The notes under the pieces are model-generated. The model saw nothing but the letters and a program-made list of their open reading frames with translations, had not been told where the DNA came from and did no database searches. Positions 1-11,273 of a stretch of 64,000 nt of DNA are shown here, one piece after another. This DNA is from Azolla caroliniana (Eukaryota; Polypodiophyta). The position numbers and the translations under genes are program-made. The DNA is taken from NCBI GenBank assembly GCA_043228905.1, contig JBHGNT010000014.1, positions 620,001-684,000 on the forward strand. The letters run 5' to 3'. How positions within the stretch are numbered: position 1 is the stretch's first letter; every line of letters starts with the position of its first letter.

Positions 1-455
1 ACATTGTTTCCCTCTCCATGGCAATCTCTTCCATTTTTCAGATTTTTCTCTATCTTCATTTTCACAGTCTTCATCAGTTTCTACATTTTGTTTTGGGTTG
101 TACCAACTACCCAACTCATCAAATATTACATCCCGACTTACCACAATCTTTTTTGTCAAAGGGTTATAGCATCTATACCCTTTTTGCTCCTCTGAATATT
201 CAACAAAAACACATTTTTCAGCTTTTGGATCAAGCTTACTTCTCACTTTAGCAGGTACATGGACATAGGCAAGGCATCCAAACACTTTTAAGTGTTCTAA
301 ACTAGGCTTCCTGCCATAGAAACATTCTTCAGGAGCTACTTCAAGGCATCCTACCATATAAACATTCTTCAGTAGTTACTTCATGCACTCCATATGTTAT
401 ACATCTATTTAGAATATAATTTGTTGTGTTTACGCTTCTACCCAATAATACAATG
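1..455 (-). pseudogene. Copia integrase C-terminal remnant
   Basis: Read on the minus strand, this gives the Copia integrase C-terminal region. A stretch like WVEAVNTTNYILNR is followed by LEHLKVFGCLAYVHVP, then a KCVFVEYSEEQKGYRCYNP-type segment and VVSRDVIFDEL, the usual block before reverse transcriptase. The left end runs off the window. Around 301-380 a segment of about 45 bp encoding an EVxxEEC(L/F)YGR motif is present twice, a small tandem duplication with stops. The fragment is AT-rich, unlike CopA. It could be the distal part of the same old Copia whose LTR and gag stub lie at 10,062-11,190; that link is inference. Confidence 0.8.
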
Positions 456-1943
456 ACATTTTTTTTTTGTCAGTAAAGCCCTTATTTTGCCTCTTCCCCC
501 ATCGCTATTGCACGTCTATTCTTACCTTAAACCCTAAACCCTAAACCATAAAACATACACCAATGGCCTCAACAAACCGAACCCAAACCATAAACACAAT
601 ACTAACCCTAACTTAAACCCTAACCCTAAACAACACCCTAAACAAAACCTATACTCTAACTCTAACCCCAAACCCATACCCAATCCATACCCGGGTAGCT
701 CCCACAAACACTCCTTTCACATGAATCATAATACTAATCGATATAAACAATGGTCAGACCGTCATAGTCCTCATCACCATCATCAATCACAACCTCCACA
801 GTCAAATTACCATCAACAAAACCACACTCCTCATCATCATCATCTACAATCACAAGCTTCACCATCATACCAACACCAACACCAACATCATCACCAACAG
901 CCACTGAAACATTTTCATCCGCCATACTGTCATCAAACACAGGTACATCAACAGCGACCAGACCAACACCATCCACAAGTTCAACACCATCCGCAACCAC
1001 CGACCTTTCACCATCACCAACCATCAACCCTTCCTTAGCAATAGGCACTCATTCAACGCGCCTATTCCTATAATATAGCACCCAACGAACTCTCTTACCA
1101 ACAAAACCCAATTAACAGCAGACATAATATACATGACCTATTGTTAGACTCATCAACGTACCGATGACTCCACCGCCTCCCCGGGAACCAATCTTTTCTG
1201 ACCAACATCAATCCCATGTAATACCCCCGCCGAAAATGTGGACCACGGACATACCATGGACCACCACACATCCATTGTCAATGTCGCCACCACAACATCG
1301 CACATATGAGGTTCTCAGTGAAGGGTGCCAGAATAGTCACCCGCCCACTAGAAGCTCTCATCTTTTTGAACAGTCGTCGCTCGATCTGCATTGGATACTA
1401 ATGTCGCCATTACCATTTCCTTCGTCGCACCAATCCCATACCCATGTCGGGACTGCGTGGGGCAGCAGTCATGGGTATGGACCGCCTTCTAAAACATTCC
1501 CCTAACCCACCTATTACACCCACGTCGTCCCACATCCGCCCCTTCCCTTCCCAAGGAGCAGAACACATACCGCCTCAACCGCTTAATCCTCTCCAAGAAA
1601 GCATTATCCCCATGCTTAGAACCATCCCCATAGGAAGCATCCTCCCCATACATGTGTGTACTGAGATTCATGGACATCCTTACCCAAACCCACACAGTCA
1701 CTCTCTAATCCCTCACACACACAGTTACCCCTCGCTCCCTTCCTACTCTCACCCAAACTCACACTCACACATAAACCCCTCTTATCTCGACTCACACACA
1801 TACCCTTTTATTTATACACATACCCCTAATAATACCCTTCCTATCACCACTTCCCACTTACACCCACACAACTACATGTCACACACTTGTCCAAACCCCC
1901 CTTCTTCTTTTCTTCCCCCCCCCCCCCCCCCCACACACACTAA

Positions 1944-1968
1944 ACCCTAAACCCTAAACCCTAAACGT
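1944..1968 (+). repeat. Interstitial CCCTAAA telomere-type repeats (unit 1)
   Basis: Three perfect CCCTAAA heptamers (Arabidopsis-type telomere repeat, C-rich strand) sit directly after a poly-C run and a short CA run. The same arrangement occurs in unit 2 at about 9,566-9,590. A shorter stretch of two heptamers lies at 527-545 in unit 1 and is reduced in unit 2. Confidence 0.8.
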
Positions 1969-2077
1969 GTAACGCGGCATGCGAATCGTACAAATAGATG
2001 ATTCCGACACGCCGTACACCCTACTAAACGTCTAGTTTACCTACTTAATAGACACACAAACACCACCAATGCACGTG

Positions 2078-2590
2078 TATGGTTAGGAAATCTCTCTTGT
2101 CGAAGCCCTCCTACACATCCAAGCTCGTCAAGTAAGTGGCTATCCCAAAACTTTAGAATCTCGCATCTCTGACATGTTTTCGGAACTATGCAAACTTGAG
2201 ATAATCGATACTTGAGAAATCACAATAGAGCACTCGGCATTAGGTGCAAAATCTTACAGCACCAATGACCTATGGCGTAACACCTGCAGCAAGTGGCATA
2301 AAAACATGCTGAGAGAGATTAGGGGAGCGTTCAACGACTTCAAGCTCACACAATTTCTCAAGGCGCAAAATGATCACAATGCTCTCACTTAGCGAGATAG
2401 AGCTCGAGATCAAGCAATGGAAGATGCCGACAACCTCCTGCGGGAAGCAACCATTGCCGACCTCGTCAATAAATCAATCGACAATAAAATCTTGCCAATA
2501 CTCACTAGGTGTAAGCAACTCATAAAAAAGCAAGAAACTCCACCTCCCGCAAAGCAACCCATTCGAGCTGAAAGTGATAAGAGATCCTAG
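2078..2590 (+). pseudogene. Decayed unknown ORF, helical charged protein (unit 1)
   Basis: One plus frame is open except for a TGA at 2,213-2,215 and a TAG at 2,390-2,392. At both places unit 2 has a sense CAA codon. The encoded text is rich in Glu, Lys, Arg and Ala, contains motifs such as LESRISDMFSELCKLE and DLWRNTCSKWHKNM, and looks alpha-helical. It ends in a short Pro/Lys/Gln-rich tail before a stop near 2,590. Matching open frames in the two copies argue that it once coded for protein. I do not recognise the family. Confidence 0.5.
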
Positions 2591-2660
2591 ACCAAACTTA
2601 CTTGACACATTCGAGTTTTATGTTTGCTCTTCTATCCCTCTCTTATCCTCTTAATCTTTC

Positions 2661-2918
2661 GCCTCTTCCCCCATCGTTGTTGCACGTCTATTCTTACCTT
2701 AAACCATAAAACATACACCAATGGTCTCAACAAACCGAACCCAAACCATAAACGCAATACTAACCCTAACATAAACCCTAACCCTAAACAACACCCTAAA
2801 CAAAACCTATACTCTAACTCTAACCCCAAACCCATACCCAATCCATACCCGGGTAGCTCCCACAAACACTCCTTTCACACGAATCATAATACTAATCGAT
2901 ATAAACAATGGTCGAACC
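2661..2918. repeat. Tandem unit 2, left part
   Basis: This is the start of the second copy of the 2.17 kb unit. It is similar to 490-755 but has fewer CCCTAAA heptamers. It is cut by CopA directly after the 5-bp target site GAACC (2,914-2,918) and resumes at 8,411. Confidence 0.8.
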
Positions 2919-3606
2919 TGTTGGGAATCAACGCTTGGATTCACCTTCACCACTCGGCCACAACCGAGTGATCGCGGATCAATGCAGCAGAAAAAATAGG
3001 AAATACAGAGAAAGACGCGATACACAGGAATTAACGTGGAAAACCCTATACGGGAAAAACCACGGGAGTGCGAGACTCCAAACCAAACTATGCACAGAGA
3101 AATATACAATGGCGAGCTGCAAGGCAACGACCTTGAGCTCGCTGTCCTCGCCACAGGCGGCGGAAATACACAGAGGCGTCTACCTCTTCGTCTCTCTCGC
3201 GCTCTATCTCTCTCTCTCTCTCGGCTGCTCCCTCTTCACTCCTCTTGAGTGGAAAGACAAAAAAAAATGATCAGCAACACAAAACTATTTGCCCTAAGTC
3301 ATATTTATACACATATGACTTTCGGGCTATTTACAAATATAGCCTCAAGGGCCCTTGGCAAACATATTCACAAATATGTCCCCGCATCCGGATCTCTCTC
3401 CGGGTACATTCGTCATCCGGCTCCGTAGTCGGGGTCTTCAGCATCCGGTTCCGTAACCGGGGTCTTCATCATCCGGATCCGTATCCGGGTACTCTTCATC
3501 CGGCTTCATGCCGGGTACTCTTCATCATCCGGTTCCGTAACCGCAACCGGGCTTGCCGTCATTTATCCCCGGGGACATCTCATCCGGAGGGACCGAAATC
3601 CCAACA
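2919..3606 (-). repeat. CopA 3' LTR
   Basis: 688 bp, TG...CA ends, with CT-rich and ATCCGG-rich segments. In the minus-strand element this is the 3' LTR. It matches 7,723-8,410 apart from one G/A difference. Confidence 0.96.
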
Positions 3607-3617
3607 AACTCCCCCTT
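3607..3617 (-). promoter_or_regulatory. CopA polypurine tract
   Basis: Read on the minus strand, an AAGGGGGAGTT purine run ends exactly at the 3' LTR. This is the expected plus-strand primer site. Confidence 0.8.
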
Positions 3618-6600
3618 CACTTCGGCATGGGATGTCTCTCCAATCCAATCCTCTTCCGGCATGCTTCCAACTTGTCGGGTGTGAGCACTTTGGTCAGCAT
3701 ATCTGAGCCGTTCTCGTCCGTGTGGATCTTCGTCAGCACGAACTCCTTGTCTTCTATCCTTTCCCGGATCCAGTGGTATCTACGCTGGATGTGCTTCGTC
3801 CGGGAGTGATAGGCCGCATTCTTCGCAAGGTGGATGGCACTCTGACTGTCGCAGTAGAGTCGGTACTCCTCCTGCCGGATACCGAGCTCTCTAATGAAGT
3901 CCTTCATCCATATTATTTCCTTGCCGGCTTCAACAGCTGCCATGTACTCCGCCTCCGTGGTTGACAACGCAACCGTCTTCTACAGCCTCGACTGCCACGA
4001 AACGGCTCCCCCTGCATACGTCATCACATACCCTGATGTGGACCGGCTGGTATCTGCATCAGCCGACATATCCGAATCGGTGAAGCCGTCGAGTTCGGGC
4101 TTACCGGAGCCGAATCGGAGGCACACGTTTGTCGTGCCCTTCAGGTATCGGAATATCCACTTGGCCGCGTTCCAATGCTCTTTGCCGGGATTGCTCATGT
4201 ACCGGCTCACAACTCCGACTGCATATCCGATGTCCGGTCTCGTACACACCATGGCGTACATCAAGCTCCCGACGGCTGAGGCATACGGCACTTTCATCAT
4301 ATCCTCCTTTTCAGCCTTTGTCTTGGGGCTTTGCTTGCTGGACAGCTTGCAGTTTGCCGGGAGGGTCGATCCGACCGGTCTTGCCTCCGACATGTTGAAC
4401 CGGTGAAGCACCTTCGTCACGTACTTCTCCTGTGACAGCCACAACTGCTTCTTCTTCCGGTCCCGAATGATGTGCATCCCTAATATTTGCCTCGCCGGAC
4501 CCAGGTCCTTCATTGAGAAGGTTCGGTGAAGAGCCTTCTTCAGCATCCGTATCTTGACCTGGTCCCGTCCGACGATCAACATGTCGTCCACGTACAGGAG
4601 GAGTATTAGAGAGTCTCCTCCTTCGAACTTCTTCACAAACACGCAGTGGTCGGACTGCGTTTTGAGGTACCCTTCGTCGGTCATGAAGGAGTCGAACTTC
4701 CGGTACCATTGCCGGGGAGCCTGCTTCAGTCCGTAAAGGCTCTTCTTCAACCGGCATACCAGGTGCTCCTTCCCTTTCTTCTCGAATCCTTCCGGTTGCT
4801 GCATGTAGATCTCTTCTTCGAGGTCACCGTGAAGGAATGCCGTCTTCACGTCCATCTGTTCTACCTCGAGGTCCATGCTTGCCGCTATGCTCAGCACCGT
4901 CCGGATGGAGGTCATCTTCACTACCGGGGCAAATATCTCGTCGAAGTCGACACCCTTCTTCTGCTGAAACCCCTTCACCACGATCCTGGCTTTGTATCTC
5001 GGGGGGTTTTCGGCATCTCCCGGTTTCAGCTTGAACACCCACTTGTTTCGAAGTGCCCGCTTTCCTTTCGGCAACTCCACAAGTTCATATGTGTGGTTCT
5101 CATGCAGGGAATCCATCTCGTCCTGCATGGCACTCAACCACCTGCGGCTCTGGGTGTCATGCTTTGCTTCTTCAAAGCTCTCCGGCTCCCCCTCGTCGGT
5201 TAGCAGCACGTGCTCTGGTTCCGGAAATCTCCGGGGGGCCCTCCTCTCTCTTAGAGGATATCTCCGTTCGGAAGCTTCGGTAACCGGTTCTTCCGATTCT
5301 TCTTCTTCATCCGAATCCATTTCGGGATCGGGGCCGGTTCCGGTATCGTTCTCATCTTCTTCGGCCGGTTCTGTTTCTTCACCGTCTTCGGCCGGATCCT
5401 CGAGTGCTAACCGGTCCCTTGCCGGTCGGGACTGCTCCTCGTAGAGTTGATCCTCACCGGTCGACTTGGAGCTCTTCACCTTCTTCTCCGACTCCCAGTC
5501 GGCGAGTGTCTTGTCCTCCATGAAGATGATGTCTCGACTCCTGAATATCTTCTTGTCGACCGGGTCCCATACTCGGTAGCCGAACTCGTCGTCGCCGTAA
5601 CCGAGGAATATGCATGGCCGGGTCTTTGGATCTAGCTTTCCTCTCCGGTCCTTTGCCACATGCACGTAAGCGAGACACCCGAACACCTTCAGATGCCGGT
5701 AGGACACTTCCTTACCGGTCCACACTTTCTGCGGCGTGTCTCCATCCAAAGGTACTGAGGGTGATCTGTTTATCACATACGTCGCCGTCGACATTGCCTC
5801 AGCCCAAAATCCCTTGGGTAATTTCGCATGCGCCAGCATACTCCGGACCCTCTCCATTATGGTCCGGTTCATCCTCTCGGCCAGCCCGTTCAGTTCCGGC
5901 GTCTTCGGCACAGTAAACTCGAGTCGGATACCCTTCGAGCGACAGTACTCCTGGAACTGCCCCCGGTATTCCCCTCCGTTATCCGCTCGTATCGCTTTCA
6001 GCTTCTTGCCGGATTCCCTTTCCACTCTCGCGTGGAGTTCTTTGAAGACGCACAACACTTGGTCCTTTGTCTTCATCGGTGCCGTCCACAGTTTTCGGCT
6101 ATGATCATCGATGAATGTTACGAAGTACTGGGCTCCGCCATGTGACTTCGTCTCTACCTGACACACGTCAGTGTGCACCAACTCCAATGGTGCGCTACGT
6201 CTCGTCGGTGGCCTTGAGTGGAAGGAGGTTCGGTTCTGCTTACCGGCCAGGCAATCGGTGCACTTCTCCAGGTGCACATGCTTCACTGGGATAAGGTTGT
6301 CTTCTGCAAGCCTCTTCATCCCCTTCTCACTCATGTGGCACAGTCTCTTGTGCCACAGCTCACCGGCAATGTCGGCTGCCACATTCAGCTCTTCCGGACA
6401 TAACCGGGCATTCATCAGGTACAGTGTGTTGACTTTCCGGGCCCGAGCCACTATCAGGCTCCCCTTGCTGAACTTCATTACGCCGTTCCGGATGCTACCT
6501 GTGTAGCCTTCATCGTCTAGCCTCCCGGCCGAAATCAGGTTCAATCGAACCTCCGGAACGTGACGGACATCCTTCAGCAGCATTTTGCATCCGGTCGGGG

Positions 6601-7693
6601 TTGTCAACCACACGTCTCCGATGCCGGCAATCCGGCACGTACCTTCATTTCCCATCCGAACACAGCCATGCTCGCCGGCTGTGTAGGATGAAAAGTATCT
6701 TCTCTCCGGGGTCAGGTGGAACGACGCTCCGGAATCGACCACCCAGGTCATCTCATCGCCGGCAATGTTTAGTTCACCTTCTTCGGTGATGAGCATGATC
6801 TCCTCTTCACTTGCCGCGAGTGCCGTCGTTCCTTTTCGGTCCTGCCCTCGCCGATCCGGACCTCTCCGGTCCGTGGCTCCCCGGTATGCACCGTTTCTCT
6901 CCGGTGACTTCTTCGAATCGGTGTCGTCGGCTCCGTTGTCCTTTCGGTAATGCCGACAATTCTTCCGAAAGTGCCCCGGCTTCCCACAGTGGAAGCATGT
7001 GGGTCTTCCTCTTGACTGCGACCGGGTCCCCGACTTCTCCCGTCTTTGCGGACTCCGGTTCCATTGTCTTCCCCGATCCGATTCGGTAAACAACATCTTC
7101 GGGTCGGAGGCCGGTTCCTTATCTCTCCGACGCGCTTCTTCATTCAGAATACTTGTCTTTACCGTTTGTAAGGACAAGTTATCTTCGGTGCACGAGGTGC
7201 TGAGAGTCACCACCAAGTTCTCCCAGCTTTCCGGCAATGTACACATCAGGATGATGGCTTGCATTGCATCCTCCAACGGGAACTTGATCGCCGCAAGCTG
7301 ATTCACGAATCCCATGAACGTGCTTACGTGTTCCACCATACTCTCGCCGTCCCGGTACTTGAGATTCACTATCTTCCTCATCAGGGAGGTCCGGTTCAAC
7401 GCATTCTTCCTCTTGTAGAGGCCCGACAGCTTCTTCCACATCTCATATGCGTTGGTGTCGTTTGCCACATGTTGTAGGACGCTCACGTCGACGTATTGTC
7501 GGATCGTCGCTACGGCTTTCCGGTTCAGGAGCTTCCACTCCGACTCAAGTACCCCTTTCGGTATTTCCGACCTGTCAATCGGTTCGTACAGGTCCCGAAC
7601 AATCAGAAGGTCCTCCATCTTGATCTTCCAGTCGGCGTAATTCTGTGCATTCAGCACCATCATCATCGGCTGCCCGCTGCCGCCGCCTTCCAT
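3617..7693 (-). CDS. CopA gag-pol polyprotein with one internal TAG
   Basis: One frame of 1,358 codons plus a stop, interrupted once by TAG at 3,980-3,982 in the RNase H region. The usual Gln codon CAG has become TAG between SWQSRL and KTVALST. The start is placed at the ATG at 7,693 (MEGGGSGQ), because the longer frame would begin inside the LTR. Order: gag; CCHC knuckle CFHCGKPGHFRKNC (about residues 233-246); aspartic protease with VDSGAS (Asp about 320); HHCC integrase start (LWHKRLCH, CTDCLAGKQ) and DDE core (VHTD, DNGGEY, E); an acidic linker; reverse transcriptase with LYVDDML; and RNase H ending in STTEAEYMA. It makes the parts needed for cytoplasmic particle assembly, reverse transcription and integration. 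As it stands, translation would stop inside RNase H unless the stop is read through. Confidence 0.95.
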
Positions 7694-7707
7694 TTTCTGC
7701 AACAGTC

Positions 7708-7719
7708 GCTCTGATACCA
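7708..7719 (-). promoter_or_regulatory. CopA primer binding site (tRNA-iMet)
   Basis: On the minus strand, TGGTATCAGAGC lies 3 nt inside the 5' LTR. It is the standard complement of the initiator methionine tRNA 3' end. Confidence 0.95.
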
Positions 7720-7722
7720 GTT

Positions 7723-8410
7723 TGTTGGGAATCAACGCTTGGATTCACCTTCACCACTCAGCCACAACCGAGTGATCGCGGATCAATGCAGCAGAAAAAA
7801 TAGGAAATACAGAGAAAGACGCGATACACAGGAATTAACGTGGAAAACCCTATACGGGAAAAACCACGGGAGTGCGAGACTCCAAACCAAACTATGCACA
7901 GAGAAATATACAATGGCGAGCTGCAAGGCAACGACCTTGAGCTCGCTGTCCTCGCCACAGGCGGCGGAAATACACAGAGGCGTCTACCTCTTCGTCTCTC
8001 TCGCGCTCTATCTCTCTCTCTCTCTCGGCTGCTCCCTCTTCACTCCTCTTGAGTGGAAAGACAAAAAAAAATGATCAGCAACACAAAACTATTTGCCCTA
8101 AGTCATATTTATACACATATGACTTTCGGGCTATTTACAAATATAGCCTCAAGGGCCCTTGGCAAACATATTCACAAATATGTCCCCGCATCCGGATCTC
8201 TCTCCGGGTACATTCGTCATCCGGCTCCGTAGTCGGGGTCTTCAGCATCCGGTTCCGTAACCGGGGTCTTCATCATCCGGATCCGTATCCGGGTACTCTT
8301 CATCCGGCTTCATGCCGGGTACTCTTCATCATCCGGTTCCGTAACCGCAACCGGGCTTGCCGTCATTTATCCCCGGGGACATCTCATCCGGAGGGACCGA
8401 AATCCCAACA
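7723..8410 (-). repeat. CopA 5' LTR
   Basis: 688 bp; promoter-bearing LTR of the minus-strand element, followed by the GAACC target duplication at 8,411-8,415. Confidence 0.96.
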
Positions 8411-10061
8411 GAACCGCCATAGTCCTCATCACCATCATCAATCACAACCTCCACAGTCAAATTACCATCAACAAAACCACACTCCTCATCATCATCATCT
8501 ACAATCACAAGCTCCACCATCATACCAACACCAACACCAACATCACCACCAACAGCCATTGAAACATTTTCATTTGCCATACTGTCATCAAACATAGGTA
8601 CATCAACAGCGACCGGACCAACACCATCCACAGGTTCTACATCATCCACAGCCACCGACCTTTCACCATCGCCAACCATCAACCCTTCCTTAGCAACATG
8701 CACCCATTCAACGCGCCTATTCCTATAACATAGCAACCAACGAACTCTCTTACCGACAAAACCCAATTAACAGCTGACATAATATACAGATGACTCCACC
8801 GCCTCCCCGGAAACCAATCTTTTCTGACCAACGTCAATCCCATGTAATACCCCCGCCGAAAATGTGGACCACGGACATACCATGGACCACCACACATCCA
8901 TTGTCGATGTCGCCACCACAACATCGCACATATGAGGTTCTCAGTGAAGGGTGCCAAAATAGTCACCCGCCCACTAGAAGCTCTCATCTTTTTGAACAGT
9001 CGTCGCTCGATCTGCATTGGATACTAATGTCGCCGTTACCATTTCCTTCGTCGCACCAATCCCATACCCATGTCGGGACTGTGTGGGGCAGCAGTCACGG
9101 GTATGGACCGCCTTCTAAACATTCCCCTAACCCGCCTATTACACCCACGTCGTCCCACATCCGCCCCTTCCCTTCCCAAGGAGCAGAACACATACCGCCT
9201 CAACAGCTTAATCCTCTCCAAGAAAGCATTATCCCCATGCTTAGAACCATCCCCATAGGAAGCATCCTCCCCATACAGGAGCGTACTGAGATCCATGCAC
9301 ATCCCTACTCAAACCCACACAGTCACTCTCTAATCCCTCACACACACAGTTACCCCTTGCTCCAGTCCTACTCTCACCCAACCTCACACTCACACATAAA
9401 CCCCTCTTATCTCAACTCACACACATACCCTTTTATTTATACACATACCCCTAATAATACCCTTCCCCCCACCACTTCCCACTTACACCCACACAACTAC
9501 ATGTCACACACTTCTCCAAACCCCCCTTCTTCTTTTCTTCCCCCCCCCCCCCCCCCCACACACACTAAACCCTAAACCCTAAACCCTAAACGTGTAACGC
9601 GGCATGCGGATCGTACAAATAGATGATTCTGAGACGCAGTACACCCTACTAAACATCTAGTTAATAGACCCACACACGCCACCAATGCACATGTATGGTT
9701 AGGAAATCTCTCTTGTCGAAGCCCTCCTGAACGTCCAAGCTCGTCAACTAAGTGACTATCCCAAAACTTTAGAATCTCGCATCTCTGACAAGTTTTCGGA
9801 ACTATGCAAACTTGAGATAATCGATACTCAAGAAATCACAATAGAGCACTCCGCATTAGGTGCAAAATCTTATAGCACCAATGACCTATGGCATAGCACC
9901 TGCAGCAAGTGGCATAAAAACATGCGGAGAGAGTTTAGGTGAGCGGTCAACGACTTCAAGCTCGTACAATTTCTCCAGGCGCAAAATGATCACAACGCTC
10001 TCACTCAACGAGATAGAGCTCGAGATAAAGCGATGGAGGATGCCGACAACCTCTTGCGGGA
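8411..10061. repeat. Tandem unit 2, right part
   Basis: Continuation of unit 2 after CopA, matching about 755-2,455 of unit 1: the G-poor A+C-rich tract, a poly-C run at about 9,541-9,557, three CCCTAAA repeats at about 9,566-9,590, and the decayed charged ORF (about 9,695-10,061). That ORF has TGA at 9,940-9,942 where unit 1 has GGA. The unit breaks off at about 10,061, directly joined to a Copia gag fragment, so about 200 bp of its end is missing. Confidence 0.75.
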
Positions 10062-10787
10062 TTTCTTTCTACCAGTACAAGCATTGAAACCAGATTTGGA
10101 AAACTTGGGATGCTATCCCTTGTGAGGATAGATGTTTTGAAGCTTTTATATTGAGGTCCTAAACCTCTTAAGCATATTTCCACCTTATCATCATCTTCTA
10201 CCTTCACATTGATAGAAGCAAGTGATTCACATATGCTCTTTATTTTCAGAGCAAATACTCATTCGTTGATATCTTACCTTTTTCCAAGGTATTTAGCTGA
10301 GTCTTCAACTGAATCTTTCTACCCTTTGTGTTCACTGTAAACAGTTTTACTAAACTGTCCCAAGCTTCTTTTGGAAGCATAGCATCATTTATGTGTCCAA
10401 GCATCGAATATTAGATGTTATGTGAGAGCCAATGCAATACCTTTCTTGCCCCTTGATTCCATTCCTTAAATGCTTTAATTTGTGCAGCAATTGCATTTTC
10501 TTCAGGGATCTCTGGAGCCTCTTCTAGGTCTCCTTCAATGTAATCCCAATATCCTTTTCCCATCAGGAAATTTGTCATTCTGAATTTTCACGCCGGGAAA
10601 TTGCTTTTATCCAGCTTTTCTGTGACTATTTGGCTTCCATTCTCAGCAACCATTCTCTCTTTCCATTAGTGCTTTTGTTATGATTAAGTTCACAAACAAC
10701 TCTGTCATTCATATCAACAACCAGAACCAAACTTCTCATATCTGTACTGTTCTAATCTTCTTTACGAGCAACTCTGCTCTGATACCA
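10062..10787 (-). pseudogene. CopE: Copia gag stub with primer site
   Basis: On the minus strand this begins with TGGTATCAGAGC (10,776-10,787, tRNA-iMet primer site) and reads into a Copia gag: LDKSNFPAW, MTNFLMGKGYWDYIEG, KVLHWLSHN, AWDSLVKLF. There are stops and a truncation at about 10,062. Everything downstream (zinc knuckle, protease, integrase, RT) is absent. The composition is AT-rich, like the integrase remnant at 1-455. Confidence 0.8.
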
Positions 10788-11190
10788 TGTTACGAAGGCA
10801 TTACGACTCTTCTGTGTGCACAGCGGATCGTGATGTGTTGGATCGTTTAGTGCTCAAGACAGAAAGGGGAAGGGGAAGGACACTTACCTCTACACGGTCC
10901 AAAAGCTTCTATTCCATTACACACAGAGCTCAACTCGCTCTCATCAATTTTCTGTTCTTACAACTCTCTACTCTCGCAACTTCTACTTCTTACAACTTAC
11001 TACACTTACTTTTTACCTAAGTATATAAGTCACTTACATAAGCAGCTAATTAGTTGTCAGTAGCTAAATAGTTGTGCATTGCTAATTAGATGTTTCACCT
11101 TTATGTCCACTAGTAGCTAATTAGCTAATAGCTACTATAGCTTATTTTTCAATAAGCATCACATACCTTTGTTGAGCTTGCTTCTCAACA
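10788..11190 (-). repeat. CopE 5' LTR
   Basis: 403 bp from TGTTACGAAGG to CTCAACA, directly outside the primer site at 10,776-10,787. It abuts the GypA gag start codon (ATG at 11,193), so CopE inserted into the GypA leader. The matching 3' LTR is not in the window. The GypA 5' LTR has been lost to the left of this junction. Confidence 0.8.
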
Positions 11191-11273
11191 CTATGGCCAA
11201 TGTTAGCGCTCAAGAATATCAATCCGTTTTCTCAGAGTTGCAATGCTTGAAAGAGAAGTTTCTCGCTTTGGAA
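11191..11273 (+). pseudogene. GypA gag, first 27 codons
   Basis: The ATG at 11,193 opens MANVSAQEYQSVFSELQ, closely matching the gag start of GypB (MATVSAEEYQSVFSEFQ). The frame is interrupted by GypT after 11,273 and resumes at 20,107. Confidence 0.85.

Larger units (their letters stand above)
490..2660. repeat. Tandem unit 1 of a ~2.17 kb A+C-rich repeat
   Basis: The sequence from the GCCTCTTCCCCC motif near 490 recurs from about 2,661, so this is one period of a tandem dimer. The first 1.45 kb of the plus strand is extremely G-poor (A, C and T only for long runs, with many CAC/CAT/CCA steps). It has CCCTAAA repeats at about 527-545 and 1,944-1,968 and a poly-C run at about 1,915-1,931. 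The last 500 bp has normal composition and a decayed reading frame (separate entry). Low-complexity His/Pro-rich frames in the A+C-rich part are probably composition artefacts. I do not recognise the family. Confidence 0.75.
2919..8410 (-). mobile_element. CopA: near-intact Copia LTR retrotransposon
   Basis: A complete 5,492-bp Copia element on the minus strand with 688-bp LTRs (2,919-3,606 and 7,723-8,410), each starting TGTTGGGA and ending CCCAACA. It is flanked by the target duplication GAACC (2,914-2,918 and 8,411-8,415). It has a tRNA-iMet primer site, a polypurine tract and one long gag-pol frame. The LTRs differ at one base that I can see (G at 2,956, A at 7,760), so the insertion is recent. 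The polyprotein most resembles the TNT1-94 type of plant Copia. It splits unit 2 of the tandem repeat. Confidence 0.97.

Noticed and set aside
734-1048. Minus-strand Asp/Val-rich frame of 104 codons
   Set aside because: Mirror of the CAT/CAC-rich plus strand; no start context, family motif or consistent extension.
1944-1968. Possible chromosome end (telomere)
   Set aside because: Only three heptamers, repeated again 7.6 kb away and flanked on both sides by ordinary transposon DNA; interstitial.
5053-5283. Many plus-strand frames across the CopA and GypT coding regions
   Set aside because: Shadows of the minus-strand polyproteins in GC-rich sequence.
8790-9575. 261-codon His/Pro/Ser-rich plus-strand frame in tandem unit 2
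   Set aside because: The same frame is broken in unit 1 by a one-base difference near 1,490. The amino-acid content follows from the A+C-rich composition; no domain or codon signal.
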